38,346 nucleotides of DNA from an uncultured Lachnospiraceae bacterium (GCA_944376745.1 CALWDR010000196.1:1-38346); one strand, 5' to 3'. Shown: positions 7,469 through 16,384, numbered from the stretch's first letter. The notes: generated by a model from the letters alone, not told the origin. Numbers and translations: made by a program.

Positions 7469-8392
7469 TCACTCCTCTCGCATGGCGAAGATCTTCATGG
7501 CTTTTTTACAGTTTTCCTTCATGGCCTTCGTGCCCCACTGGACAATGTCGTGGTACATGATGGGGCTGTCCTTGCCCTTTTCCACCAGAGAATAGCAGTA
7601 TTTGTAGTGTTTGCCGTCCTTCTCCAGCGGGATGCAGCCCATCTGGAACTGGCTGGCGATGGTCTCGCCGCCGGCCATGGCCATGTAGGTGTAGTAGTTG
7701 ACCTTGCGCACGCCCTTCTCGATGGCTTTGCGGAAATCCTCGGGGCTGACGCCGGAGCCGCCGTGCATGACCACGGGGATATGGGCTTTCCTGCGCACCT
7801 GCTCCACAACGCTGAGATCCAGCCTGGGGGCGCTTAAATACACGCCGTGGGTGGTGCCGAAGGAGCAGGCCAGGGCGTCGATGTCGGTCTCCTCCACGAA
7901 GATTTTCGCCTGATCCGGGTCGGTGTAGATTTTCTCCGGGTCCTTTGCGCCGGCGGAGCCGGAACCTGTCTCCCGCCTGCCCATACTGCCGATCTCCGCC
8001 TCCACGGAGGCTCCAGTCTGCCCGGCAAAGGAGACGGCCAGCTGGGTATTTGCCAGATTTTCCTCAAAGGGCAGGAGGGAGCCGTCGTACATGACGGAGG
8101 TAAATCCGAGGCTTAAGGCCTTGCACACATAGTCCAGGGTCTCGCCGTGGTCCAGATGGACGCAGACCGGCACCTTCGCCCGCCTGGCCATTTCCAGCAT
8201 GATGGGGCCGATGATCTCGATGGGCATGATCTCCTCGTGTACCTGGGCGTGCTGGATCACCACGGGCACCTGAAGCTCCTCCGCCGCGCCGATGACGGCC
8301 AGGACGGATTCCAGGTTCGGGGTATTGAAAGAACCCACGGCGCAGCCTCTGGCTTCGCACAGGTTCAATATTTGTTTCAGGGTGACTAGCAT
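7469..8392 (-). CDS. Class II ketose-bisphosphate-type aldolase (GatY/FbaA family)
   Basis: 307 residues from the ATG at 8392, which has AAGGAGG upstream and gives the usual start LVTLKQILNLCEARG followed by VGSFNTPN. Zinc and catalytic motifs are intact: VHLDHGETLD (about residue 82), SVMYDGSLLPFEEN, VEAEIGSMG, FGTTHGVY and VMHGGSGVS. The usual phosphate-binding VN(I/V)(G/N)TD stretch is replaced by VNYYTYMAMA, so the substrate is probably not ordinary fructose 1,6-bisphosphate. In the operon it follows an FGGY kinase. The expected reaction is retro-aldol cleavage of the kinase product to a three-carbon phosphate and an aldehyde. The sugar itself is unknown. Confidence 0.87.
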   Translation of the reverse strand: MLVTLKQILNLCEARGCAVGSFNTPNLESVLAVIGAAEELQVPVVIQHAQVHEEIMPIEIIGPIMLEMARRAKVPVCVHLDHGETLDYVCKALSLGFTSVMYDGSLLPFEENLANTQLAVSFAGQTGASVEAEIGSMGRRETGSGSAGAKDPEKIYTDPDQAKIFVEETDIDALACSFGTTHGVYLSAPRLDLSVVEQVRRKAHIPVVMHGGSGVSPEDFRKAIEKGVRKVNYYTYMAMAGGETIASQFQMGCIPLEKDGKHYKYCYSLVEKGKDSPIMYHDIVQWGTKAMKENCKKAMKIFAMREE

Positions 8393-8429
8393 TCTTCTGT
8401 TCCTCCTTCTGTGATGCCGAAAGTTTTTT

Positions 8430-8485
8430 GCGGTACCGCCGGCCGCTTTTTTCTGCGGCACTGCCCGTATTCTTTGCGGTACCGC
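8430..8485. repeat. Repeated GCGGTACCGC palindromes between kinase and aldolase genes
   Basis: The perfect 10-bp palindrome GCGGTACCGC occurs at 8430-8439 and 8476-8485, and a decayed form GCGGCACTGC at 8455-8464. T-rich stretches separate them. All lie in the 106-base gap after the kinase stop and before the aldolase start. They could be protein sites or small mRNA hairpins that tune expression of the aldolase. Confidence 0.7.
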
Positions 8486-8498
8486 CAGCCGCTTTCTG

Positions 8499-10016
8499 TT
8501 ATACCAGAGGCCGGACGGCCTCATACAGTTTCTTGTACCGCTCATAGACGGCCATGTATTTTCTGTGCATGACCGGGTCGGGCCGGTAGACCTTTTCCTT
8601 CTTCACCATATGGGCGGCAGCGTCCGCAAGATCCGCAAAGCATCCGGCGGCGATGCCCGTCAGCATGGCGCTCCCCACGGTTCCGGCGTCCGCCGTTTCA
8701 AGAGCCGTGATGGGCAGGTTCAGGATATTCGCCTTCATCTGCATCCAGACGCTGGATCTGGCGCCGCCGCCGGTGGCGTGAAGCATACCAAAATGAATGC
8801 CGGAAGCCTGAAGGCAGTCCAGATTCAGGCGCATTTCATAGGCCACGCCCTCCATGCAGGCCCGGTAAATATCGCTGACGGTGGTGGCGGTGGTAAGGCC
8901 CAGAATGGCGCCCTTTGAACCCGTATCCATATAGGGGGTTGCGGCCCCGGCAAAATGAGGCAGCACCAGCAGCCCCGTGGGCGCTGCGCCCGAATCTGCG
9001 GAAAGCTCTGTGGGCATTTCGGTACCCCCTTCCAGAAGCTCGTTGACGGAAATGCCACGGGCTTTGGCCAGCTCCTGCTCCTTCTTGGCCAGGGTGTCTA
9101 TGCACCACTGGATCAGCGCCCCTCCCGTATAGGAAAATGCGTAGGCGATATATTTTCCGGGGATCACATAGGGAACCACGGCGTAGCTGCCCTCGTACAT
9201 GGCCTTCAGCTTGGGAAGGCCGTCGTAGACCGGGATGACGCACTCCACGGTTCCGGCGCCCTCCGCAGCGGTGTCGGAGCCGAACACGCCGGCGCCCACC
9301 GTGGCGGCCAACTGGTCGTGGCTGATGGACACGATCTTTGTGTCGGGGGCAAGCCCCGTCTTATGGGCGATCTCCGGGCGAACGGTTCCCGCCGGGGTGC
9401 CGGTGGGGACCGGCTTTGACATGAGGCTTTTGTCAATGCCGGACGCGGCGAAGATCTCGTCGCTCCAGTCTAAGGCTGTGATGTCGAAGGCCATGGTCCG
9501 GGTGGCCATGGAGTAGTCGATCTGGGCGCGTCCGGTGAGGCAAAATACCACGTAATCCTCCATGAGAAATACGTGCTTTGCCTGGGCGTAAAGGTCCGGT
9601 CTGTGTTTTTTCAGCCACATCAGCTTGGAAATGCTGTACATTTCATGGGGCTTTAAGCCGGTGATGGAGGCGATGGTCAGGGGGTCCAATTTCTCTGTCA
9701 GCTCCCGGCACTCCTCCTTGCCTCTGGGGTCCGTGTACAGCATGGCCGGGTGGAGGGGCGTGCCGGCCTCGTCGGCCAGCACAAAGGTCTCCCCGAAGCT
9801 GGTGACGCCGATCCCCGCGATGTCCGGGTATTGCAAAGCCATTTGGCGGATGACGGAGAGCACCTTCGCGTAAATGGCTCCGGCGTCGATCTCATGCTCC
9901 CAGCCCCCGCGTTTGACCGGATAATCCCCATAGGCCTTGTCCAGAAAGGTTCCGTTTTCGTCAAATACGCTGAGTTTGCAGCCGGTGGTTCCGATATCCA
10001 GTCCTGCGATCTTCAT
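8499..10016 (-). CDS. FGGY-family carbohydrate kinase
   Basis: 505 residues, the normal length for the family. It opens with the phosphate-1 loop GLDIGTTGCKLSVFDENG, has EGAGTVECV near 255 and the C-terminal ATGGGARSSVWMQMKANILN block near 415 that binds ATP and ends the sugar site. GVTSFGET and DPRG in the first domain match xylulokinase-like members. The relatives phosphorylate xylulose, rhamnulose, fuculose, gluconate or glycerol, and the choice cannot be made by eye. The start is fixed by AAGGAGGG 6 bases upstream. It lies 17 bases after the isomerase gene and before the aldolase, so its likely substrate is the ketose made by that isomerase. Confidence 0.88.
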   Translation of the reverse strand: MKIAGLDIGTTGCKLSVFDENGTFLDKAYGDYPVKRGGWEHEIDAGAIYAKVLSVIRQMALQYPDIAGIGVTSFGETFVLADEAGTPLHPAMLYTDPRGKEECRELTEKLDPLTIASITGLKPHEMYSISKLMWLKKHRPDLYAQAKHVFLMEDYVVFCLTGRAQIDYSMATRTMAFDITALDWSDEIFAASGIDKSLMSKPVPTGTPAGTVRPEIAHKTGLAPDTKIVSISHDQLAATVGAGVFGSDTAAEGAGTVECVIPVYDGLPKLKAMYEGSYAVVPYVIPGKYIAYAFSYTGGALIQWCIDTLAKKEQELAKARGISVNELLEGGTEMPTELSADSGAAPTGLLVLPHFAGAATPYMDTGSKGAILGLTTATTVSDIYRACMEGVAYEMRLNLDCLQASGIHFGMLHATGGGARSSVWMQMKANILNLPITALETADAGTVGSAMLTGIAAGCFADLADAAAHMVKKEKVYRPDPVMHRKYMAVYERYKKLYEAVRPLV

Positions 10017-10033
10017 CTGACGCCCTCCTTCGC

Positions 10034-11437
10034 TCAGTCGATGTCCACCCAGTCGTAGCCCAGGTAGGTGGTGAAGGCTTCCTTTAAAATTTCCTTCATA
10101 TGGCCCACGCCCACGGAGGTGTGGTGTTTGAAGCCGCCTCTTGCCAGCCGGATCAGCTTATTCTGCAGGTCGGGGATCTCGCATACGCCGCCGCAGCCGA
10201 AGAAGGCCTCCTCGATGGGGTCCTCCGTAAAACGGGCTTCGCTGGCGTACACAATGATCCTGCCGTCTTTGGTCTGGCAGTTGGAAATGGTGGTGGGGAA
10301 GGCTTTGATGCGCCCCTCATTGCAGCCCCAGCCGGAGCCGGGATCATTTTTGGCGAACATCTTGTGCTCCGTCACGGTGCCCTTTGCCGTCATCAAGCTC
10401 TGGGCCACCGGTCCGCAGTGGAAGAGGATGACCTTATTTTCGTCGTCCCCGTAATTGTTGTTCCAGTCCAGCACGGCGGTGGGCTCCCCGCTGGCCAGCT
10501 GCATGGCCCGCATGGTCAGGGCGGAGCACATGTCGATCTCGCAGGAGGCCACGATCCCTCTGTCGTTCAGCTCGCTTAACAGCACGCAGGGACATACCCG
10601 AAGATAGGTCTCCAGCTCGTTCCAGCAGCGGAGGGTGAGAGCGTCCAGGTGGTATTCCTGAATGTATTCGTCCAGGACCACGGAAATCTTGGCCAGCGTG
10701 ATCTTGTTGGCCTCCGGTACCCGGGAAAAGTCTGTGTAGGCTTCCAGAACTTTGCGTTTTTCCAAAACGGCGGGATCGTTGTCCTCCTTGTGCTCCACCT
10801 TGTAGACCAGCTCGGAGAGGTCGAAGGATTCTACGTTGATGCCGTATTTCTGCAGGGTGATCTCGTCGAAGCGGACGGTCTTAAAGGCCGTGGTCCGGGC
10901 GCCGATACAGCCCACGTTGAACCGCTTCATGCCGTTGACCACCCGGCAGATGGCGGCGAAATCCTTCAGGTTCCGGGCGAAGGCCGGGGACAGGGGATGC
11001 ACCACATGGGGCTTCATCACGGTGAAGGGCACCCCGTACTGGGTGAAAACGTCGGTGACGGAAAATTTGCCGCAGTAGGCGTCGCGCCGGTGGGCGAAAT
11101 CCATTTTCCCGATCTCGTCGGGGTAGGCCTGCATGAGGATGGGGACGCCCGCGTCCTGGAGGGCCGTGATGGCGCCGTTTTCGTCGGCGAAAATGGGCAT
11201 GGAGAAGATGACGCCGTCATATTTTCCCTCATGGTCCTTTAACCATTTTGCATAGAGAAGCCCTTCGTCCCTGGTCTCGATGCCGCCGTACCGGGTCAGC
11301 TCCGGGTCCATGGCGATGTAGTCGTAGCCCGCCTCCGTGACGGCTTTTATCATGTCCTCTCTGGCTCCGTAGATCAGCTCGCCCGGCATAAAGCCCCGGT
11401 TGCAGAAGGCCAGCGCAAATGTCATGTTTCGTTCCAT
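10034..11437 (-). CDS. L-fucose/L-arabinose isomerase-like protein
   Basis: 467 residues. The N-terminal half is Rossmann-like and ends in the central domain; the C-terminal half holds VASCEIDMCSALTMRA, a short TAVLDWNNN, ILFHCGPVA and GFKHHTSVG. These place a Glu, an Asp and a His like the metal and catalytic residues of the FucI/AraA fold. It is shorter than true FucI (about 590 residues) and close to AraA in length but with different motifs, so it belongs to a broad, mostly uncharacterised isomerase branch. It is the first gene of the operon, behind AAAGGAGGAG, and should convert an aldose to the ketose used by the FGGY kinase. This is not RhaA-like in sequence even though rhamnosidases are nearby. 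Confidence 0.83.
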   Translation of the reverse strand: MERNMTFALAFCNRGFMPGELIYGAREDMIKAVTEAGYDYIAMDPELTRYGGIETRDEGLLYAKWLKDHEGKYDGVIFSMPIFADENGAITALQDAGVPILMQAYPDEIGKMDFAHRRDAYCGKFSVTDVFTQYGVPFTVMKPHVVHPLSPAFARNLKDFAAICRVVNGMKRFNVGCIGARTTAFKTVRFDEITLQKYGINVESFDLSELVYKVEHKEDNDPAVLEKRKVLEAYTDFSRVPEANKITLAKISVVLDEYIQEYHLDALTLRCWNELETYLRVCPCVLLSELNDRGIVASCEIDMCSALTMRAMQLASGEPTAVLDWNNNYGDDENKVILFHCGPVAQSLMTAKGTVTEHKMFAKNDPGSGWGCNEGRIKAFPTTISNCQTKDGRIIVYASEARFTEDPIEEAFFGCGGVCEIPDLQNKLIRLARGGFKHHTSVGVGHMKEILKEAFTTYLGYDWVDID

Positions 11438-11466
11438 AGTGATTCTCCTCCTTTGAAATGTATGAT

Positions 11467-11501
11467 GTGCCAGGCCCGGACGTTTCCGGCGGGTATGGCA
11501 C
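11467..11501 (-). promoter_or_regulatory. Hairpin in the leader of the isomerase operon
   Basis: GTGCCA (11467-11472) pairs with TGGCAC (11496-11501), and inside it CCGGA (76-80) pairs with TCCGG (85-89). It lies between the likely start of transcription and the ribosome binding site, so it could be a leader stem or a protein site. Confidence 0.4.
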
Positions 11502-11520
11502 CCGGTATCCGTTTAATATC

Positions 11521-11549
11521 AGTATAGGAAAACGCGGGAGGGGAAAATA
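11521..11549 (-). promoter_or_regulatory. Probable promoter of the isomerase operon
   Basis: Reading leftward, TATACT (11521-11526) is a good -10 box. The matching -35 position, 17 bp upstream, is poor (TATTTT, 11544-11549). A weak -35 fits a promoter that needs an activator, such as the AraC-type response regulator encoded next door. Confidence 0.4.
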
Positions 11550-11614
11550 GAGGATTCTGTTCTTTTTTCTTTGAATTTGTTCGGAAAAATAATATACCGC
11601 CCAGTGAGATCGGC

Positions 11615-13375
11615 CTATCTGTTGACTGGCAGCCTGATGGTCACGCTGAAATAATCTCTGCCGGAATCGATGCTGCAGCCGTATGGATTCCCGTACAATA
11701 GCTTTATGCGCTGGTGGATATTGTTCAGCCCAATGTGTTTGGACTGCAGGATGTCATCGTTTTCCAGCATATTGCGCAGTGCGGAGAGCTTTTCTTCCGG
11801 AATGCCGTTTCCGTTGTTTTGTATGCATACAAGCAGGCTGTCACTATCAATGCGGGAAGCGATGTTGATCTGAAAGGTCTCCCCCGGCGGCAGAAGCTTC
11901 ATGCCATGCTGGAACGCGTTCTCAATGATGGGCTGGAGCATCAGCTTTAAAACCTTGCAGTTAAGGGTATCCGCTTCAATATCCCATTTCAGCTGAAACG
12001 AGTTGTCATATTGTATTTTTAAAATTTCAATATATTTTTTTGCGTAAGCCAGCTCTTCCTCCAGTGTGGGAACGTAGTCGTTGGTCTCCATGGAAGCATA
12101 GAGCAGATCGGAGAGCAGTACGATGGTCCGGCTGGCATCGTTGTTGCTGTTTTTGGCATAGCCCGCTACCATAACGTTTACCATATTTAACGTGTTAAAA
12201 AGAAAATGGGGATTGAACTGCAGCTGGAGGGCGATGGACTGGGCCTTTTTCAGCTGCTGTATTTTCTGCACGAGCTCGTTTTCAAAGTGCTTGCTGGTAT
12301 TTGTGATCCTCATGATATTGTGTATGATAAATTCAATCTCATCCAGATTACTCTCCGTCCCGTCTGCGCTCAGACTCACGACAATGTTGTGGATCGACCG
12401 GTAAAACTGCAGGGAAAAATAGAGCGCCATCAGTATGGGAATGAGGATGGCCGTTATCAGGCAGAGCAGGAAAACAGCGTTGATGGCGCCGGTTCTCTGA
12501 CTGATATAATCCGGATTCGCGCGGAAGACCAATGTCAGCCGGTCATTTAAAATATCGGTACGGATAAAAGTGTCCCCATGATGATTCAGCAGCTGGGTGT
12601 CCTGCCCGGGTTCCTGGGAAAGCGCCGGCCAGATGGTATGGGAGGTGTCAATACGGGCCTCTGAAGCATTGTTTGAGGCATAGATGATATTCCTTTCCTG
12701 GTCGAGGATATACAGGGAGTCCAGGCTATAGGACAGATCGGTGGAGATCATCTCGTTGACGTATTTGGCCGGAATCGTAAAAACGATCATGCCGTTGAGG
12801 GCCGCGCCTGCGTATACGCCATAGCACAGGACAATGCGGTCAAATTTATTGTTTTCATCCCGGATCGGAAGTATAAAGTTCGTCTCGCCGGTTTTTTCAT
12901 AGTAGTCGTACCATGCCTTATCCGTAAATTTATTCAGATAATTACTGTTGCCGGTAGAGAAAACATAGCCGTGGGAAAGGCCGTATATATAAACGGAGTC
13001 AATGTAGTCTCTGGAAATAAGAAAAAAGTGCAGTAATTCCCGCAGGTCATTGGCCTCCGTGCCGGATTGATGCAGGGTTTGGGCAGGCTTTGTTATAAAG
13101 GATAAAGCCTTTGTATTGGTGGCAAGCTGACTGAACAGCGTGTTCGCTTCCGAAAAAACCGTATCGAGGGTGTAGATGGTCTTCGAACAGGAATTTTGGA
13201 AGGAGGAATAGAATTCGCTCTGCAATACATGATGATACATCATGTAGACGATGCTGTTTATGATGATAAATGGGATTAAAAAAACAAAGAGAAGTTTTTT
13301 CCAGTATTTCACAAGGATACTGTTCCATTTGTACTTTTTTATTAAATTACGGGCAAATTCGTAGGATTTATGCAT
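11615..13375 (-). CDS. YesM-type sensor histidine kinase
   Basis: 586 residues. One membrane helix at about 27-47 and a second at about 298-322 enclose a roughly 250-residue extracellular sensor domain. The cytoplasmic part has the phospho-acceptor His in QFNPHFLFNTLN (His390), the N-box QPIIENAFQHGM, the G1 box NNGNGIPEE and the GLNNIHQRI end typical of the HPK7/LytS-YesM group. It lies 10 bases after its response regulator gene, with a GAGGAAC site. YesM/YesN pairs in Firmicutes sense oligosaccharides and control adjacent importers and glycosidases, so this one probably controls the surrounding genes. The ligand is unknown. Confidence 0.92.
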   Translation of the reverse strand: MHKSYEFARNLIKKYKWNSILVKYWKKLLFVFLIPFIIINSIVYMMYHHVLQSEFYSSFQNSCSKTIYTLDTVFSEANTLFSQLATNTKALSFITKPAQTLHQSGTEANDLRELLHFFLISRDYIDSVYIYGLSHGYVFSTGNSNYLNKFTDKAWYDYYEKTGETNFILPIRDENNKFDRIVLCYGVYAGAALNGMIVFTIPAKYVNEMISTDLSYSLDSLYILDQERNIIYASNNASEARIDTSHTIWPALSQEPGQDTQLLNHHGDTFIRTDILNDRLTLVFRANPDYISQRTGAINAVFLLCLITAILIPILMALYFSLQFYRSIHNIVVSLSADGTESNLDEIEFIIHNIMRITNTSKHFENELVQKIQQLKKAQSIALQLQFNPHFLFNTLNMVNVMVAGYAKNSNNDASRTIVLLSDLLYASMETNDYVPTLEEELAYAKKYIEILKIQYDNSFQLKWDIEADTLNCKVLKLMLQPIIENAFQHGMKLLPPGETFQINIASRIDSDSLLVCIQNNGNGIPEEKLSALRNMLENDDILQSKHIGLNNIHQRIKLLYGNPYGCSIDSGRDYFSVTIRLPVNR

Positions 13376-13385
13376 TTGTGGTTCC

Positions 13386-14585
13386 TCACGTTTCCTGACC
13401 GCGCCAATGCATGCGGTATTCGTTGGGTGTCATATTGGTATGGGATTTTATCAGGTTATAAAAATGAGTGGTATTCTTATAGCCCACCAATTCGCAGATG
13501 GATACAACGGGGATATCCGTATCCCGCAGGTATTCCAGGGCTTTTTTCAGACGGACGTTGGTCAGGTAGCTGTTGTAATTTTCGTTCGTATGCTGTTTGA
13601 AAAAAGCGCTGAAGTAAATGGGACTCAGTGAAACGTGTTCCGCCACGTCCTTCAAAGTAATATTTTCGTTATAGTGGGCGAGAATGTATGCCTCCGCCTT
13701 CTCAATGATGGACTTTGACGTAAATACTTTATCCTTATTCAGTGCCTGGGCGCGCATCTGCGCGAAGGAAGAAAAATATTGAAACTCAATGGCCTCAAAC
13801 TCAAGGCGGAGTATCTCTGAGACGTTATCCTTAAACTGATTGGCGTAACGGACCACGTCCGTCTGAAACGCAGGCGTGTCAGCCTTCTCAAAACAGACAA
13901 ATTCAGCGGTATCAGAGGAGTACCGTATCAGGGAGCAAAACAGCTTGGGGTTCATGGGCAACAGGAAGAAAATGGCGTTATAAAAGCGCTCGATGCCGTA
14001 TTTCCAGGAATCGTTTATAAACCTCTGGAAATTTTCAAACCGGATCCGGAACAGGGCACAGCTTCTGTCCAGGATTGCCGCGTCCAGATTGATCTTCTCT
14101 ATTTCCGAGAGAATCTCCGTCATGCTGGTTATGGTATCGCACAGGATATGGGAAAAAAACCTTTGCTGGAGGGCCAGAAGGTTGCTGTCCGCAAAGGAGG
14201 TATTTTTCACGGAGGCGATTTTCGCACAGGCGGCTTTGAGCGCGTCCTCAAAGGCAGAAAAATCGATGGGCTTCGTGATGTAATCGATCACATTGTAGCG
14301 GGTAGCCTCCTGGGCGTACGCAAAATCTCTGTAGGCGCTGATAAATATAAACCAGGTATCCGGGTACAGCTCATGGCAGGACCTGGCCAGCTCAAGGCCG
14401 CTTTTAAAGGGCATCTTGATATCGCTGATCACTAAATCCACAGGATTCTCTTTCAGAAAAGCATCTGCCGCTTCGCCGTTCGCAAAGGTTCCTTCCAGTT
14501 TAAAACCGTAGGCTTCCCAGTCGTAAAGTCTGCTAAGCTGCCGCAGCATCACAGGTTCATCGTCTATCAGAATAAGCTTATACAT
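13386..14585 (-). CDS. YesN-type response regulator, AraC-family output
   Basis: 399 residues from the ATG at 14585, chosen for GGGAGG just upstream and because the receiver starts at once (MYKLILIDDEPVMLRQL). The acid pocket is Asp8-Asp9, the phospho-Asp is Asp55 in VISDIKMP, and the switch Lys lies in YITKPID. The middle is a poorly conserved linker. The last ~100 residues carry two helix-turn-helix motifs, LKDVAEHVSLSPIYFSAFF and VSICELVGYKNTTHFYNLI, of AraC type. It is cotranscribed with the YesM-like kinase and diverges from the GH3 gene. The duplicated block upstream of the GH3 and permease genes is its most likely binding site (inference). Confidence 0.92.
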   Translation of the reverse strand: MYKLILIDDEPVMLRQLSRLYDWEAYGFKLEGTFANGEAADAFLKENPVDLVISDIKMPFKSGLELARSCHELYPDTWFIFISAYRDFAYAQEATRYNVIDYITKPIDFSAFEDALKAACAKIASVKNTSFADSNLLALQQRFFSHILCDTITSMTEILSEIEKINLDAAILDRSCALFRIRFENFQRFINDSWKYGIERFYNAIFFLLPMNPKLFCSLIRYSSDTAEFVCFEKADTPAFQTDVVRYANQFKDNVSEILRLEFEAIEFQYFSSFAQMRAQALNKDKVFTSKSIIEKAEAYILAHYNENITLKDVAEHVSLSPIYFSAFFKQHTNENYNSYLTNVRLKKALEYLRDTDIPVVSICELVGYKNTTHFYNLIKSHTNMTPNEYRMHWRGQET

Positions 14586-14625
14586 AACCTGCCTCCCAAA
14601 AATGAAAATAAATCTTCTTATGGAT

Positions 14626-14654
14626 AATATACAATATTTGCATAGTACAGGCAA
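14626..14654 (-). promoter_or_regulatory. Promoter of the two-component operon
   Basis: On the minus strand TTGCCT (14649-14654) and TATATT (14626-14631) are separated by 17 bp. It diverges from the GH3 promoter and ends about 40 bp before the response regulator start. Confidence 0.55.
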
Positions 14655-14666
14655 TATGGGAAAGGC

Positions 14667-14745
14667 CGGTTTTCGAAAAAACTTGAATCAGGATAAGAAG
14701 ATGTTGATTTTAGATATAGTGAAGAAAAGCGGGAATGGGTATGAT
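14667..14745 (+). promoter_or_regulatory. GH3 promoter with shared activator block (copy A)
   Basis: The 53-bp block 14667-14719 is closely matched by 16403-16455. Conserved cores are ATCAGGATAA, GATGTTGATT and GATAT at fixed spacing. In both places TATGAT follows with its first base 21 bp after the block (here 14740-14745). There is no good -35 box, and the block ends where one would lie. This is the layout of a promoter activated by a DNA-bound AraC-type regulator. Confidence 0.75.
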
Positions 14746-14782
14746 GATTGCAGTTTACATTTGATGACGGAGGTATGGATAA

Positions 14783-16384
14783 ATGGAACAGATTTTAGAA
14801 ATGATGGATATGGATGATCTTTGCGGGCAGCTATTGTGCTATGACGTGTCCCCCAAGGATGACCCGGAGCAGATTGACCGGTTATTCCAAAAAATTCGTC
14901 CGGGCGGAATTTTTGTCTCCAATCTGACGCCGGAGCAGATCAAGCTGTATGCGGACATTGCGAACAAATACACGAAGGTGCCTGTGATCGTGGCGGCGGA
15001 TGTGGAAAATGGCCCTGGCTCCGCCATTGCCGGGGAAACCATGCTGCCCCATCCAATGGCCTGGGGAGCCTGCGATGACGAGGCGCTGATCGAGAGAGCA
15101 GCGGAGGAAACAGCGAAAATCTGCAGGAAAAGCGGAATTCACTGGACGCTGTCGCCCATCGTTGATATCAATATCAATCCCAATAATCCCCTGGTGAATA
15201 TCAGAGCCATCTCGGACAGCGCGAGGCAGGTAGCCAAAATCGGCGGGGCCATGCTGAAGGGACTGCAGAAAAACGGATATCTGGTGTGCAGCTGCAAGCA
15301 TTTTCCGGGGGATGGCGTGGACGACAGAAATCAGCATTTTTGTACCAGTATCAACCGTCTCTCGTTTTCGGAGTGGATGGAGACCTACGGATATGTGTAC
15401 CGGTCCATGATCGAACTGGGAACAGCCTCCTTCATGGCGGCTCATATCGCGCTGCCGGCCTTTGACGGAGAGAAGGATGAGATAACGGGATATAAGCCCA
15501 GCGTGTTGAGCCACAAGCTGATGACGGAGCTCTTAAAAGAGAAGCTGGGATTTAAAGGCTGTATCGTCTCCGACGCGATGAGCATGATAGGGGCATGCGC
15601 CATGACAGATTTAAAGCGGCTTCCGATCGAATTTATCAACGCGGGCGGCGATATCATCCTGTTCCCGGAGGACGGCGACTTTGATCTGCTCAAGGCGGCG
15701 GTTCTGAACAATGAAATATCTCAGGAGAGACTTAAGGATGCCGTCCGAAGGATCCTTGCCATGAAACAGAAGGCGCGGCTGTTTGAAGATCAGAAACAGG
15801 TGGAGGAAGAGATCCAGGGCACGAAGCTGGATGTTTTGGCGGATGAAATCGGCGAAAAAAGTATTAAGGTCATACGAAACGCAAAAAATATCCTGCCCTT
15901 GTCTCTGGCAGAAGGGGCCAGGGTCCTGCTTGTAAATCTGCAGAAGCAGGAGCAGATTCAGAGCACCTATGTACGGGGCCTGGACGAGCTGGAGCGGGAA
16001 TTGAAGCGGCGTGGATTTCAGACAACGGTAATGGTAAATCCTGCGCATACCGCGATCAGGGAAGTCATGGATTCCTATGACTGCATACTGGTCAACTGCA
16101 AGATGAGCAGTCAGGATTATCCGGGAGGCAGCCTGAGGGCGGGCTGGGATCAGTTTCCCGCTTTCTGGAGGGGGTATCTGTTAAAACATCCGAAGGTGAT
16201 CTTTACTTCCTTTGGCGATCCCTATAAATTGTATGAATTTCCGTTTTTACATACGTATATCAACGCCTTTTCTTTTTCGGAGAGCTCCCAGCGAGGGCTG
16301 GTGAAGGTCCTTCTGGGAGAGGCAGAGCCTGTGGCCAAGAATCCGGTGTCCCTGCCAGAATTTTTTGAAAGAGAGGTAGAATGA
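14783..16384 (+). CDS. Glycoside hydrolase family 3 protein
   Basis: 533 residues, no signal peptide. The N-terminal (beta/alpha)8 barrel has GGIFVSN, PVIVAADVENGPG, a CSCKHFPGDGVDDRNQHF loop near residue 172 and GCIVSDAMSM near 262, whose Asp is the GH3 nucleophile. The C-terminal part (about 360-530) is a short Rossmann-like domain. It is closest in layout to NagZ-like beta-N-acetylhexosaminidases. However, the Asp-x-His acid/base pair of NagZ is not spaced as usual here (D-x-x-x-H), so the specificity is open: hexosaminidase or beta-glucosidase/xylosidase. GGAGG lies 9 bases upstream of the start. It is followed by the importer operon, which shares its control block. Confidence 0.87.
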   Translation: MEQILEMMDMDDLCGQLLCYDVSPKDDPEQIDRLFQKIRPGGIFVSNLTPEQIKLYADIANKYTKVPVIVAADVENGPGSAIAGETMLPHPMAWGACDDEALIERAAEETAKICRKSGIHWTLSPIVDININPNNPLVNIRAISDSARQVAKIGGAMLKGLQKNGYLVCSCKHFPGDGVDDRNQHFCTSINRLSFSEWMETYGYVYRSMIELGTASFMAAHIALPAFDGEKDEITGYKPSVLSHKLMTELLKEKLGFKGCIVSDAMSMIGACAMTDLKRLPIEFINAGGDIILFPEDGDFDLLKAAVLNNEISQERLKDAVRRILAMKQKARLFEDQKQVEEEIQGTKLDVLADEIGEKSIKVIRNAKNILPLSLAEGARVLLVNLQKQEQIQSTYVRGLDELERELKRRGFQTTVMVNPAHTAIREVMDSYDCILVNCKMSSQDYPGGSLRAGWDQFPAFWRGYLLKHPKVIFTSFGDPYKLYEFPFLHTYINAFSFSESSQRGLVKVLLGEAEPVAKNPVSLPEFFEREVE

